NCBI RefSeq assembly: GCF_004348545.1
Contig: NZ_SMKL01000011.1
Location: 1-64,000, forward strand
Source of the DNA: Jiangella ureilytica
GTDB taxonomy: Bacteria; Actinomycetota; Actinomycetes; Jiangellales; Jiangellaceae
Length of the DNA stretch: 64,000 nucleotides
Reading direction: 5' to 3'
Every line of letters starts with the position of its first letter. Position 1 is the stretch's first letter. This document shows, piece by piece, positions 56,217-64,000 of the stretch. The notes beneath the pieces were generated by a model. The model did not search any database and was not told the origin of the DNA. It was given only the letters and a program-made list of their open reading frames with translations. Position numbers and translations under genes: made by a program.

Positions 56217-57779
56217 ATGTCGAACGGTCTGCGCATGACGGCGATCGGCGCCGTTGTCGCGATGTCCCTGGCGCTCGCCGCGTGTTCCGACGCGCCCCGC
56301 GACGAGGCGGGCTCCGGCGGCGACGCCGGCGCGTCCGAGGCGCAGCCCGGCGGCGACCTCGTCATCGGGGTGACGTCGGACCCGGACACGCTGTTCCCCT
56401 GGCGCGCCACGCAGTTCCAGGCCGTGCACCTGCTCGGCAACGTCTACGGCACGCTCACCGAGCTCGACGAGAACCTCGAGGTCGTCCCCGGCCTGGCGGA
56501 GTCCTGGGAGGTGTCGCCCGACGGTCTCACCGTCACCTTCCAGCTGCGCGAGGACGTGACGTTCGCCGACGGCAGCGCGTTCGACTCCGAGGACGTCGTC
56601 TTCTCGCTCGAGTCCATCCGCGACGAGGCGACCGCCGCCGTGGCGGCCAGCACGCTCGCGCGGGTCACCGCCGTTGCCGCTCCCGACCCGAGCACCGTCG
56701 AGCTCACGCTCAGCACGCCCGACTCCGGTCTGTTCGCCAACCTCGCGACCGTGAACCTGGCGATCCTGTCCTCGGACGACACCGAGGAGGCGCTGAACAC
56801 CCAGCCCAACGGCACCGGGCCGTTCACGTTCGAGGCGCGCGTGCCCAACCAGTCGGTCACGCTGGCCCGCAACGACGCCTACTGGGGCGAGCCGGCGCTG
56901 CTCGACACCGTCGAGTTCCGCGTCATCCCGGACGAGTCGTCCATCGTCTCCGCGATGCAGTCCGGCAACGTCCAGATGGCCGTGTTCGACGACCCGCTGG
57001 TGGCCGACACCGCCACGAGTCCGGACCTCACCGTCACCGAGACGCCGCAGCTCAGCTACCACGTCCTGCAGCTCAACGCGCGCCGCGGCCCGCTGGCCGA
57101 CGTCAACGCGCGGCTGGCGATCCAGTGCGCCATCGACCGCCAGCAGGTGCTCGACACCGCCGCGCTGGGCGAGGGCGAGGTCACCGGGCCCATCACGTCG
57201 CCGGCCTACAAGTCCGACCCCGACGCCCGGCCCTGCCCCACCCGCGACCTGGACCGGGCCCGCGAGTACCTCGCCGAGGCCGGGCTGCCCGACGGGTTCG
57301 CGCTCGACACCATCGTGTCGCAGGGCGAGTACGCCACCTCGGTCAACGAGGCGCAGAACCTGCAGGCGCAGCTCGCCGAGGTCGGCATCGAGCTGACGTT
57401 CACGCCGCTGGAGTCCGGCGCCTACGTCGACCGCTGGATCGCCGCCGACTTCGACGCCGCCGTCGCCCTCAACGGCGGCCGCCCGGAGCCCGACGGCATG
57501 TACGGCCGCTACTTCACCAGCGACGGCAACCTCAACCAGGTCGCCGGGTACAGCTCGCCGGAGCTGGACGAGCTGTTCGCGCAGGGCCTGCAGGCCACCG
57601 ACGAGGACGAGCGCAAGGAGATCTACGACCAGGTCGCCCGGCACCTCGAGGACAACGCCGCCTGGGTGTGGCTGTTCACCAGCTACACGTACACCGTCAC
57701 CACGAACACGCTGCAGGGCTTCGTCCCGATGGCCAACGGCTCGCTGCAGTACCTCCGGACAGCCGGCTTCACCGGCTGA
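56217..57779 (+). CDS. Oligopeptide-type solute-binding lipoprotein (family 5)
   Basis: A 520-residue binding protein of the OppA/DppA family. The lipobox is LALAACSD after the signal MTAIGAVVAMSLALAACSD. Family marks include GGDLVIGVTSDPDTLFPWRA, LTVTFQLREDVTFADGSAFD and RLAIQCAIDRQQVLDTAALG. The linked murQ and anmK suggest that the ligand is an anhydromuropeptide or MurNAc-peptide rather than a plain peptide. ATG at 56217 follows GAGGAGGA. It heads an operon of at least seven genes. Confidence 0.94.
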   Translation: MSNGLRMTAIGAVVAMSLALAACSDAPRDEAGSGGDAGASEAQPGGDLVIGVTSDPDTLFPWRATQFQAVHLLGNVYGTLTELDENLEVVPGLAESWEVSPDGLTVTFQLREDVTFADGSAFDSEDVVFSLESIRDEATAAVAASTLARVTAVAAPDPSTVELTLSTPDSGLFANLATVNLAILSSDDTEEALNTQPNGTGPFTFEARVPNQSVTLARNDAYWGEPALLDTVEFRVIPDESSIVSAMQSGNVQMAVFDDPLVADTATSPDLTVTETPQLSYHVLQLNARRGPLADVNARLAIQCAIDRQQVLDTAALGEGEVTGPITSPAYKSDPDARPCPTRDLDRAREYLAEAGLPDGFALDTIVSQGEYATSVNEAQNLQAQLAEVGIELTFTPLESGAYVDRWIAADFDAAVALNGGRPEPDGMYGRYFTSDGNLNQVAGYSSPELDELFAQGLQATDEDERKEIYDQVARHLEDNAAWVWLFTSYTYTVTTNTLQGFVPMANGSLQYLRTAGFTG

Positions 57780-57793
57780 CCGGGGCGGACGGC

Positions 57794-58765
57794 ATGCTCG
57801 ACACTCTCGTCCACAACGGCGTCGTCCGCCGCGTCGCCCAGTCCGTGTTCACGCTGTTCGGCGTGGCCGTCGTGGTGTTCGTCGTACTCCGGGCCATCCC
57901 GGGCGACCAGATCACCGCCAACCTCGGCACCGAGGCGGCCGCGCTGACACCGGACCAGCGGGCCGCCCTGGAGTCGTACTACGGGCTGGACCAGCCGCTG
58001 CTCACGCAGTTCTTCGGCTGGCTGGGCAACATCCTGACCGGGAATCTCGGGTTCTCGGCGCGGGCGCAGACCAGCGTCGCCGACCTGACGCTGCAGGCGC
58101 TGCCGGTGACGTTCGAGCTGGCGGTGCTGTCGATCCTGCTGGCGCTGGTCATCGGGATCCCGCTGGGCATGCTGTCGGCGTCGCGGCCGAACTCCGCGCG
58201 CGACGCCACCGGCCAGGTCGTGGGGCTGGCCGGGCTGTCGGTGCCGGCGTTCCTGCTGGCCACGACGCTGACGTCGGTGCTCGCGTCGCGGTTCGGGTTC
58301 AACCCCAACGGCGAGCCGTTCGCGCGGTTCTTCGACGACCCGCTGCTGAACCTGCAACAGATGCTGCTGCCGTCGCTGGTGCTCGGGTTCGGCGTCGCCG
58401 CGCCGATCCTGCGGACCACCCGGACCGCGGTCCTCGAGGTCGCCTCCGACGACTTCGTGCGGACCGCACGGGCCAAGGGCGTCCCCGCCCGGCGGCTGCA
58501 GATCCGGCACGTGCTGCGCAACGCGCTGGTGCCGATCGCCACCATGACCGGCCTGCAGTTCGGCTACCTGCTGGGCGGCGCGGTGGTGGTCGAGCAGATC
58601 TTCTCCATCCCCGGCATCGGCCGGCAGGTGCTGCTGGGCATCCAGCAGAACGAGTACGCCCTGGTGCAGAGCACCGTGCTGGTCATCGCGCTGGCGTTCG
58701 TCCTCGTCAACCTGCTCACCGACCTGCTGTACCGGATCATCGACCCCAGGGTGCGCGCCGCATGA
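57794..58765 (+). CDS. ABC transporter permease, DppB/OppB type
   Basis: A 323-residue permease with six helices. The start RRVAQSVFTLFGVAVVVFVV is followed by the typical ESYYGLDQPLLTQFFGWLGN and GNLGFSARAQTSV. The EAA loop is VRTARAKGVPARRLQIRHVL and the C-terminus contains PGIGRQVLLGIQQNEYALVQ. It starts 14 bases after the binding protein and overlaps the second permease by four bases. Confidence 0.95.
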   Translation: MLDTLVHNGVVRRVAQSVFTLFGVAVVVFVVLRAIPGDQITANLGTEAAALTPDQRAALESYYGLDQPLLTQFFGWLGNILTGNLGFSARAQTSVADLTLQALPVTFELAVLSILLALVIGIPLGMLSASRPNSARDATGQVVGLAGLSVPAFLLATTLTSVLASRFGFNPNGEPFARFFDDPLLNLQQMLLPSLVLGFGVAAPILRTTRTAVLEVASDDFVRTARAKGVPARRLQIRHVLRNALVPIATMTGLQFGYLLGGAVVVEQIFSIPGIGRQVLLGIQQNEYALVQSTVLVIALAFVLVNLLTDLLYRIIDPRVRAA

Positions 58766-59649
58766 CCACCACCGACCAGATCGCCGACGTCGCGCCCACC
58801 CGGGTCAGCGCGCGTGGACTGCTGCGTGCCCTGACCCGCAGCCGCGTAACGCTCGCCGGCCTGGTGATCACTGGCGTGCTCACGATCGTCGCCGTGCTGG
58901 CGCTCCTCGGCGCGCTGCCGCACGACCCGCTCGTCCAGGACCCGCCCAACCGGCTGCTGGCGCCGTCGGCCGAGTACTGGTTCGGCACCGACCAGTTCGG
59001 CCGCGACGTCTTCTCGCGGGTGGCGGCGGGCGTGGGCAACTCCGCGCGGATCGCCGCGGTGGCGGTGGCCATCGCCGCCGTCATCGGGACGGCCGCCGGA
59101 CTGGTCGCGGGCTTCTACCGGGGCTTCTCCGACACGGCCATCGGCGGCGTCACGAACATCCTGTTCGCCTTCCCGCCGCTGCTGCTCGCGCTGGCGCTCG
59201 CATCGGTCTTCCAGCGCACCTGGTTCACCGTGGCGGTGGCCATCGCCATCGTCTACACGCCGATCTTCGTCCGGGTCACGCGCGGGCCGGTGCTGTCGCT
59301 GCGCGAGATCGACTACGTCCGCGCGGCGGTGAGCACCGGGCAGAGCCGGCCGGCGGTCATGCTCAAGCACGTCCTGCCGAACATCACGTCGATCATCATC
59401 GTGCAGGTCACGCTGTCGTTGTCATGGGCCGTGCTCACCGAGGCGTCGCTGAGCTTCCTGGGCCTGGGCACGCCGCCGCCGGCGCCGTCGCTGGGCTCGA
59501 TGATCTTCGAGGCGCGCACGCTCGTCACCGTGGCGCCGTGGACGATGCTCGCCCCCGGGCTGGTGGTCGTGGCGCTCATCGCCGGGCTGAACCTGCTCGG
59601 CGACGGGTTGCGCGACCGGTACGACCGCCGCGGCCGGGGCGCGCGATGA
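58762..59649 (+). CDS. ABC transporter permease, DppC/OppC type
   Basis: A 295-residue permease. [20 protein letters not shown] is the DppC hallmark, and the EAA loop is [40 protein letters not shown] followed by PPAPSLGSM is conserved. It forms the channel with the preceding permease. The stop overlaps murQ by four bases, which ties uptake to intracellular processing. Confidence 0.95.
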   Translation: MTTTDQIADVAPTRVSARGLLRALTRSRVTLAGLVITGVLTIVAVLALLGALPHDPLVQDPPNRLLAPSAEYWFGTDQFGRDVFSRVAAGVGNSARIAAVAVAIAAVIGTAAGLVAGFYRGFSDTAIGGVTNILFAFPPLLLALALASVFQRTWFTVAVAIAIVYTPIFVRVTRGPVLSLREIDYVRAAVSTGQSRPAVMLKHVLPNITSIIIVQVTLSLSWAVLTEASLSFLGLGTPPPAPSLGSMIFEARTLVTVAPWTMLAPGLVVVALIAGLNLLGDGLRDRYDRRGRGAR

Positions 59650-60557
59650 GCGACGGGGACGGGCGCACGCCGCCGGACACCGAGGCGATCGACCCGCGCT
59701 ACGCCGCCATCGAGGAGGCGTCGGTCGCCGACCTCGCCCGGCTCATGAACGACGCCGACCGGACGGTGCCGGCCGCGGTCGGCCGCGAGCTGCCGCGGAT
59801 CAGCGCCGCCATCGAGGCCATCGTCGAGCGGGTCGGTGCCGGCGGCCGGCTGGTCTACGCCGGCGCCGGCACGTCGGGCCGGCTCGGCGTGCTCGACGCC
59901 TCGGAGTCGCGCCCGACCTTCAACGTCGGCCCCGACGAGGTGCTCGCCGTCATCGCCGGCGGACCGGACGCCATCGCCGGTGCCGTGGAGGGCGCCGAGG
60001 ACGACGCCGCGGCCGGGGCGCGGGCGATGACCGACGCCTGCATCGGTCCCGCCGACGTCGTCGTCGGCCTCGCCACCAGCGGACGGACGCCGTATGTGCT
60101 CGGGGCGGTCCGCCGGGCCCGCGAGCTCGGCGCGTTGACCGTCGGCGTCTCCTGCAACCGCGGCGCCGAGCTGAGCGCCGACGTCGACCACCCCATCGAG
60201 GTGGTGGTCGGGCCGGAGGTCCTGAGCGGCTCCACCCGGCTGAAGGCCGGCACCGCACAGAAGCTGGTGCTCAACATGATCTCGACCATCACCATGGTCC
60301 GGCTCGGCAAGACCTACCGCGGCCTCATGGTCGACCTGCGGGCCACCAACGACAAGCTGCGCGGGCGGGCGACGCGGATCGTGTCGGCACTCACCGGGGC
60401 CGGCCCGGACGAGGCCCGGGCCGTGCTCGCGACCTCCGGGTACGACGTCCGCGCCGCCGTGGTGCGGCTGCGGCTCGGCCTCGACCACGACACCGCCACC
60501 GAGCGGCTGCGCGCCGCCGGCGGCCGGCTGCGCGACGCACTGGGAGAACACGCATGA
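59646..60557 (+). CDS. murQ: N-acetylmuramic acid 6-phosphate etherase
   Basis: A 303-residue SIS-fold lyase that removes D-lactate from MurNAc-6-phosphate, giving GlcNAc-6-phosphate. The active-site stretch [20 protein letters not shown] and the MurQ hallmarks [40 protein letters not shown] and [20 protein letters not shown] are all present. Its overlap with the transporter genes shows that the imported solute contains MurNAc. GlcNAc-6-phosphate, the product, is also the inducer of DasR, consistent with the dre-like site. Confidence 0.97.
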   Translation: MSDGDGRTPPDTEAIDPRYAAIEEASVADLARLMNDADRTVPAAVGRELPRISAAIEAIVERVGAGGRLVYAGAGTSGRLGVLDASESRPTFNVGPDEVLAVIAGGPDAIAGAVEGAEDDAAAGARAMTDACIGPADVVVGLATSGRTPYVLGAVRRARELGALTVGVSCNRGAELSADVDHPIEVVVGPEVLSGSTRLKAGTAQKLVLNMISTITMVRLGKTYRGLMVDLRATNDKLRGRATRIVSALTGAGPDEARAVLATSGYDVRAAVVRLRLGLDHDTATERLRAAGGRLRDALGEHA

Positions 60558-61729
60558 GAGTCCTCGGCCTGATCTCCGGCACGTCGCACGACGGCATCGA
60601 CGCGGCCACCGTCGACTTCACCGTCGACGACGGCGTCCTGCGCGGCGACATCGTCCACCTGTCGGCGACGCCGTACACGCCGGAGCTGCGGGCCCGGCTG
60701 CTCGCGGCGCTGCCCCCGGCGCCGGTCACGCTGGCCGAGGTCGCCGTCCTCGACACCCTCATCGGCCAGGCGTTCGCCGACGCCGCGGCGGCGGCCCTCG
60801 CCGCGGGCGGCCCGGCCGACCTCGTCACCTCGCACGGCCAGACCGTCTTCCACTGGGTCGAGGGGAGCAAGGCGCTGGGCACGCTGCAGCTCGGCCAGCC
60901 CGCCTGGATCGCCGAGCGCACCGGCACGCCCGTGCTGTCCGACGTGCGCATCCGCGACATCACCGCCGGCGGCCACGGCGCGCCGCTGGTGTCGATCCTC
61001 GACGACCTGCTGCTGCGCGGGCTCGACGGCGTGCCCGCGGCACTCAACCTCGGCGGCATCTCCAACATGACGGTGCTGCGTCCCACCGGGCTGCACGCGT
61101 ACGACATCGGCCCGGCCAACGCGCTCGTCGACGCCGTCGTGACCCAGCACGGGCTGCACCCCAGCGGCTACGACGACGGCGGCAGGATCGCCGCCACCGG
61201 CACCGTCGACCCTGCGCTCCTCGACGTCCTCCTGGCCGAGCCGTACTACCGGCTGCCCGCCCCCAAGAGCACCGGCAAGGAGCTGTTCCACCTCGGCTAC
61301 GTCGACGACGCCGTCGAGCGCAACGGCCTCACGCCGGAGCCGGCCGACCTCGTCGCCACCCTCACCGAGCTGACGGTGCGCACCGTCGCCGACGCGGTCC
61401 GGGCCGAGGGTGTGACGACGCTGGTCGTGTCGGGCGGCGGCGTGCGCAACCCGGTGCTCGTCGACGGCCTGCGCCGCGCGCTGCCGGACACGCGGCTGAT
61501 CCCGTCCGACGACCTGGGGGTGCCCGCGGGCGAGAAGGAGGCCATCGCGTTCGCGCTCATCGGCTGGTGCAGCGCGCACGGGCTGCCCGGCACCGTGCCC
61601 GGCGGCACGGGCGCCACCGCCCCGCGGATCCTCGGCACCTTCACGCCCGGCGCCGCTGCGCTGCGGCTGCCCGAGCCCCTGGCGACGATGCCGCCGGCGC
61701 TGACCCTGCGGCGTGCGGCGCTGCCATGA
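60554..61729 (+). CDS. anmK: Anhydro-N-acetylmuramic acid kinase
   Basis: A 391-residue ASKHA kinase that opens and phosphorylates 1,6-anhydroMurNAc to MurNAc-6-phosphate, which MurQ then uses. Motifs are [20 protein letters not shown] (the usual Leu is His), [53 protein letters not shown] and [17 protein letters not shown]. It overlaps murQ and the following fusion gene by four bases each. Anhydro-sugars arise from lytic transglycosylases, so the cell recycles lysed peptidoglycan. Confidence 0.96.
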   Translation: MRVLGLISGTSHDGIDAATVDFTVDDGVLRGDIVHLSATPYTPELRARLLAALPPAPVTLAEVAVLDTLIGQAFADAAAAALAAGGPADLVTSHGQTVFHWVEGSKALGTLQLGQPAWIAERTGTPVLSDVRIRDITAGGHGAPLVSILDDLLLRGLDGVPAALNLGGISNMTVLRPTGLHAYDIGPANALVDAVVTQHGLHPSGYDDGGRIAATGTVDPALLDVLLAEPYYRLPAPKSTGKELFHLGYVDDAVERNGLTPEPADLVATLTELTVRTVADAVRAEGVTTLVVSGGGVRNPVLVDGLRRALPDTRLIPSDDLGVPAGEKEAIAFALIGWCSAHGLPGTVPGGTGATAPRILGTFTPGAAALRLPEPLATMPPALTLRRAALP

Positions 61730-63348
61730 CGCCGTCCGTGCGCGCTGCCACCGCCGCCGACCTGGACGACCTCGTCCGGGTCTTCCTGGCCTGCTGGCGC
61801 ACCAGCTACACCGCGACGCTGCCGCCGCACCTGGTCGCGTCGATGACGGACGACCGCGCCCGGGCACTGTGGCGCGGCGCGGCCGAGTCCGTCCGGCCCG
61901 GCGAGCTCCTGGTCGCGGTCGACGACGGTGTCACGGTGGGCGTCACGCGCTACGCGGTCACCGGCGCCGGAGAGGGCGCCGTCCACTCCCTCTACGTCCA
62001 CCCCGACGCCCAGGGCCGCGGCGCCGGGGGCCGGCTGCTGGCCGAGGCGGTGCGTCGGCTGGGCGAGCGCGGCGTGCGGGCCGCCCGGCTGTGGGTGTTC
62101 CGCGACAACGCGCCGTCGCGCCGCTTCTACGCCGCGCAGGGCTGGGTGCCCGACGGCGCGCAGCGGGTGCAGGACGAGTTCGGCGAGCCGGAGCTGCGGC
62201 TGACCCGGCAGGTCCCCGGCCCCGCCGAGCATCCCGCCGTCGCCGCCGCCGTCGAGCGGATCCTCGAGCCCGGGCCGTCGTGGACGCCGCCGGCCGGCGC
62301 CGTCGTCATGGTCCGCACACCGGCCGGGACCTTCGCCCACGCCGCCGGCGACCGGCTGCCCGGCGCCGCCCCGATGACGGTGTCGGCGGTGCACGACCTC
62401 GCCTCCGTGACGAAGCTGGTCACGACGGCGATGTGCCTGCGGCTGGTGTCGGCAGGGCGCCTCGGCCTCGACGACGACGTGCGCGCTCACCTGCCGTCGT
62501 TCGCCCACGCCGTCACCGTCCGGCAGCTGTTGCTGCACCGCGCCGGGCTGTGGGAGTGGTGGCCGTTCTACGTCGGCGCCCGGCACACGGACGCGGCGTT
62601 CGAACAGCTCGACACGCTGCCGCTGCGCTACCCGCCGGACTCCGCCCGGCACTACTCCGACCTCGGCTTCATGCTGCTCGGGCGCATCGTCGCCGCGGTC
62701 ACCGGGGGCGGGCTGCGCGCGGCCGTCCGCGACCTGGTCGCCGAGCCGCTCGGCCTACCCACCCTCGGCTACGGTCCGCGCACCGACGACGAGCTCGCCG
62801 CCGCCGCTGCCGACGGCGACGACGTCGAGCGCCGCATGCTCGCGACGTCGGCCCCGTACCCCGTCCCGTTCGGCCCCGGCGACATGGACCGCTGGCGCGA
62901 CGGACCGGTGATCGGCACGGCGGCCGACGGCAACGCGTTCCATGCGCTCGACGGCGTGAGCGGTCACGCCGGCCTGTTCGCGGCGGCGCCGGACCTGCTG
63001 GCGTTCGCGGTCGCGGCCGCCGGCACCGCCGACAGCCCGCTGTGGGACGCCGCCACCGCCCGGACGTTCCTCGCCGAAGGACCCGACGCCGGGCAGGCCC
63101 TCGGCTGGCGCACGGACACGCTGCGGGCCGGCCCGGACACCGTCGAGCTGCGCTACCACCCCGGCTACACCGGGACCACCGTCGCCATGGTCCCCGGCCA
63201 CGGCATCGCGTTCGTCGTCGCGACCAACCGGCTGGTGACGGCCGGCGAGCCCGCGACCAACGACCACCTCCGCCAGGTCGCCGCCGCCGCGGTCGAGGAC
63301 CTGCTGTCCGCCGCCTCCCCCGTCACGACACCGACGAGGTACCCATGA
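61726..63348 (+). CDS. GNAT acetyltransferase fused to a beta-lactamase-family serine hydrolase
   Basis: A 540-residue two-domain protein. Residues 1-165 are a GNAT domain ([20 protein letters not shown] with the acetyl-CoA loop, then [18 protein letters not shown]). Residues 180-525 are a class C beta-lactamase/penicillin-binding-like hydrolase with SxxK in [20 protein letters not shown], the YxN-type motif as [18 protein letters not shown], and HPGYTGTT near the end. No signal peptide is present, so both act in the cytosol. By position it may be an AmiE-like MurNAc-L-alanine amidase, as in Bacillus murQ clusters, joined to an acetyltransferase. The fusion is unusual. Each domain alone is secure, but the function is inferred. 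Confidence 0.85.
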   Translation: MTPSVRAATAADLDDLVRVFLACWRTSYTATLPPHLVASMTDDRARALWRGAAESVRPGELLVAVDDGVTVGVTRYAVTGAGEGAVHSLYVHPDAQGRGAGGRLLAEAVRRLGERGVRAARLWVFRDNAPSRRFYAAQGWVPDGAQRVQDEFGEPELRLTRQVPGPAEHPAVAAAVERILEPGPSWTPPAGAVVMVRTPAGTFAHAAGDRLPGAAPMTVSAVHDLASVTKLVTTAMCLRLVSAGRLGLDDDVRAHLPSFAHAVTVRQLLLHRAGLWEWWPFYVGARHTDAAFEQLDTLPLRYPPDSARHYSDLGFMLLGRIVAAVTGGGLRAAVRDLVAEPLGLPTLGYGPRTDDELAAAAADGDDVERRMLATSAPYPVPFGPGDMDRWRDGPVIGTAADGNAFHALDGVSGHAGLFAAAPDLLAFAVAAAGTADSPLWDAATARTFLAEGPDAGQALGWRTDTLRAGPDTVELRYHPGYTGTTVAMVPGHGIAFVVATNRLVTAGEPATNDHLRQVAAAAVEDLLSAASPVTTPTRYP

Positions 63349-64000
63349 CGACCGACCCGCTGCTCTCGATCCGCAACCTCTCCGTCACGTTCGCTACCCC
63401 GGCCGGGCCCGTGGCCGCCGTCACCGGCGTCAGCATCGACCTGGCGGCGGGCCGGACGCTCGCGGTGGTCGGCGAGTCGGGCTCGGGCAAGTCGACGACG
63501 GCCGCGGCGATCAACCGGCTGCTGCCGGGCAACGGCACCATCACGTCGGGCTCGATCCACTTCGATGGACGCGACCTCGCCACGGCGAGTGAGCGCGAGC
63601 TGGTCGCGATCCGCGGCGCCCGCATCGGGCTGATCCCGCAGGACCCGATGTCGAACCTCAACCCGATGCAGCGGATCGGCACCCAGATCGCCGAGGCGCT
63701 CGAGGTGCACGGGCGCACCACCGGCCGCGCCACCGACCGGCGCGTCGTGGAGCTGCTGGACCTCGTCGGCATCCCCGAGCCGGAGCGGCGGGTCCGGCAG
63801 TTCCCGCACGAGTTCTCCGGCGGCATGCGCCAGCGCGCGCTCATCGCGATGGGGCTGGCCTGCGAGCCGGCCCTGCTGATCGCCGACGAGCCCACGTCCG
63901 CGCTCGACGTCACCGTCCAGCGGCGGATCCTCGACCAGCTCGACACCCTGACCGACCGCATGGGCACCGCCGTCTTCCTCATCACCCATGACCTCGGCCT
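63345..64000 (+). CDS. Oligopeptide-type ABC transporter ATPase, 3' end beyond the window
   Basis: The first 218 residues of a DppD/OppD-type ATPase. Walker A is AVVGESGSGKSTTAAAINRL, the Q-loop GLIPQDPMSNLNPMQRIGT, signature FSGGMRQRALIAMGLACEP, Walker B LLIADEPTSALDVTVQRR and the H-loop FLITHDLG. The C-terminal oligopeptide-specific zinc-site region lies outside the window, and a DppF-type partner or a fused second ATPase probably follows. It overlaps the fusion gene by four bases and powers the muropeptide transporter. Confidence 0.94.
   Translation, partial: MTTDPLLSIRNLSVTFATPAGPVAAVTGVSIDLAAGRTLAVVGESGSGKSTTAAAINRLLPGNGTITSGSIHFDGRDLATASERELVAIRGARIGLIPQDPMSNLNPMQRIGTQIAEALEVHGRTTGRATDRRVVELLDLVGIPEPERRVRQFPHEFSGGMRQRALIAMGLACEPALLIADEPTSALDVTVQRRILDQLDTLTDRMGTAVFLITHDLG

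Noticed and set aside
57683-58510. Minus-strand open frame inside the permease genes
   Set aside because: Gln/Arg/His-rich shadow translation. The plus strand has complete ABC permease motifs.

Overview
The window is uniformly very GC-rich, with dense genes, many 4-base GTGA/ATGA stop-start overlaps and frequent GTG starts. It carries a mycobacterial/streptomycete-type housekeeping block (mfd, SurA-like lipoprotein, mazG, eno, ftsB/divIC-like, DUF501, ppx), and several genes look leaderless, with a TAnnnT hexamer 6-8 bases before the start codon. All of this points to the chromosome of a soil-type actinobacterium. I cannot fix the genus. A Jiangella-like lineage is a guess.

Layout. 1-9 kb: a truncated CapA-type phosphatase with Ala-Pro-Glu repeats, a class I tRNA gene with an unexpected UAA anticodon, a J-domain protein, a minus-strand operon (cyclopropane synthase-like methyltransferase, double ACT protein, deformylase-like protein), type II NADH dehydrogenase behind a Rex-type operator, an ArsR-like regulator, a family 5 uracil-DNA glycosylase and a Tat-exported protein. 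9-30 kb: ppx, DUF501, ftsB-like, eno on one side and mazG, a SurA-like lipoprotein and mfd on the other, all on the minus strand. About 11.9 kb of accessory DNA lies between them: a LacI-controlled sugar ABC transporter with GH39 and GH15-like enzymes, a TetR/membrane protein pair with two perfect operators, a zinc-ribbon kinase, and a probable RNase A-like toxin with its immunity gene.

30-41 kb: an IS110 remnant beside the tail of a lost plus-strand gene, an MMPL exporter, a four-gene locus (NSAR/OSBS-type racemase, SIS protein, GNAT, divergent M20 amidohydrolase) that fits D- to L-amino acid conversion through N-acyl intermediates, a second MMPL exporter, and an HxlR/DUF899/flavin-reductase-fold group. 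42-54 kb: threonine catabolism (tdh-kbl), a 34-bp tandem repeat, an NAD(P)-binding protein, an APS kinase with a degenerate sulfurylase-like N-terminus, glutathione-independent formaldehyde dehydrogenase, a TetR-controlled DrrAB-type exporter, an LPXTG cell-wall protein with an Excalibur-like domain, and a low-molecular-weight phosphatase.

54.5-64 kb: a large perfect inverted repeat, a MurR/RpiR-type regulator, and a divergent operon that runs off the window: oligopeptide-type ABC transporter, murQ, anmK, a GNAT-serine hydrolase fusion and an ABC ATPase. Together these look like an import and recycling system for cell-wall muropeptides. A near-match to the DasR operator sits in its promoter region.
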